Of a stretch of 7,519 bases of DNA, positions 6,936 through 7,519 are shown piece after piece; the first letter of the stretch is position 1; every line of letters starts with the position of its first letter. The translations under genes and the position numbers were made by a program. Below the pieces are notes generated by a model. The model was not told the DNA's origin. It did not search any database and saw only the letters and a list, made by a program, of their open reading frames with translations. This stretch comes from an uncultured Porphyromonadaceae bacterium (GTDB taxonomy: Bacteria; Bacteroidota; Bacteroidia; Bacteroidales; Muribaculaceae). Location of the stretch: positions 1 through 7,519 of the forward strand of contig USMC01000068.1 in NCBI GenBank assembly GCA_900555715.1. Reading direction: 5' to 3'.

Positions 6936-7519
6936 CCTGCTGGCAGAGGCAGTGGAACGCTACGCCTCACGCTCAGGCAACACGCCGGGCAAGGTGCGCG
7001 CCGTGCTGTTCGACATGGACGGTGTGCTTTACGATTCTATGCCCGGACATGCGCGGGCGTGGAAACAGATGTGCGACGAGAACGGCATAGTCGCCGAAGA
7101 GGATGAATTTTATGCTTACGAGGGTCGTACGGGCGCTTCGACAATCGACATTCTCTTACGGCGTCAGTTCGACCGCGGAGCTACCGAAGAGGATGTGCGG
7201 CGTCTTTACGCCCGCAAAAGTGAAATTTTCAAAGCACTGGGTCTGCCGCGACTGATGCCAGGCGCATTCGATGCGGTTTCCGCTGTGCTTTCCTCAGGTG
7301 CATTACCAGTGCTCGTGACAGGCTCGGGGCAGGCGTCTATCCTCGAACGTCTCGCCACAGACTATCCCGGAGCTTTTCCACCGGAGCGAAGAGTGACTTC
7401 GCACGATGTACGCCACGGCAAACCAGACCCGGAACCATATCTCATGGGGCTTGAAAAAGCGGGTGTGGCGCTCACGGAGGCTGTTGCCGTTGATAACGCG
7501 CCGCTCGGTGTGGAATCGG
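6928..7519 (+). CDS. HAD-superfamily phosphatase, C-terminus cut by window edge
   Basis: This is a haloacid-dehalogenase-type phosphatase of the beta-phosphoglucomutase / phosphoglycolate-phosphatase-like group with a helical C1 cap. Numbered from ATG 6928, motif I is VLFDMDGVLYDSMP (nucleophile D29, acid/base D31), the cap follows at about 41-110, motif II is VLVTGSGQ (T131), motif III is HGKPDPEPY (K165), and motif IV is VDNAPLGVE (D189, N190). In most relatives motif IV reads EDS; here the second acid is asparagine, a form I recall from Bacteroides homologues with ENAPLGV. The usual length is about 210-220 residues, so perhaps 15-25 residues are missing at the right edge. ATG 6928 overlaps the AsmA stop by 8 bases and gives the N-terminal helix MNDLLAEAVERY; an alternative in-frame ATG at 6901 would add nine residues (MTPESEEKK). 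The substrate is unknown: a sugar phosphate or other small phosphomonoester is plausible. The link to the envelope genes rests on position only. Confidence 0.85.
   Translation, partial: MNDLLAEAVERYASRSGNTPGKVRAVLFDMDGVLYDSMPGHARAWKQMCDENGIVAEEDEFYAYEGRTGASTIDILLRRQFDRGATEEDVRRLYARKSEIFKALGLPRLMPGAFDAVSAVLSSGALPVLVTGSGQASILERLATDYPGAFPPERRVTSHDVRHGKPDPEPYLMGLEKAGVALTEAVAVDNAPLGVES

Overview
The window looks like chromosomal DNA of a Bacteroidales bacterium. A gut lineage of the Muribaculaceae or Bacteroidaceae type is the best guess from protein character alone. Three things point there: a Bacteroidetes-type promoter (TAnnTTTG) at 1997-2004, starts without Shine-Dalgarno sequences, and several proteins that match families typical of this order (a DUF5715-like M15-fold protein, a large AsmA protein, and a HAD phosphatase of the 'FDMDGVL..SMP' type). 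All genes are on the + strand.

The window has two parts of clearly different composition. Positions 1 to about 1790 are AT-rich (two sampled 60-base lines, 721-780 and 1561-1620, are each 19/60 G+C). They hold an agmatine/peptidylarginine-deiminase-family protein, open at the left edge, and directly after it a secreted protein of unknown function. Positions 1787-2048 are non-coding. They contain a perfect 12-bp palindrome, a hairpin with a short T-run that should act as a terminator, a second AT-rich inverted repeat, a promoter, and a short inverted repeat over the predicted transcription start.

From 2049 the DNA is GC-rich (40/60 in line 5581-5640) and carries a tightly packed cluster: a SecB-like chaperone-fold protein, a membrane-anchored DUF5715/M15-like protein, an 1172-residue AsmA-family protein whose ATG overlaps the previous stop, and a HAD-superfamily phosphatase whose start overlaps the AsmA stop and which runs off the right edge. 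The spacing suggests one transcript from the 1997 promoter. The first three products all point to the cell envelope (export chaperone fold, peptidoglycan-peptidase fold, inner-membrane-anchored AsmA). The HAD enzyme may be coupled only by position.

I see no RNA gene, CRISPR array, insertion sequence or attachment site. Nothing here is clearly a new system. The best candidates for a second look are the AT-rich deiminase plus secreted-protein pair, probably acquired horizontally, and the SecB-like / M15-like / AsmA envelope cluster.
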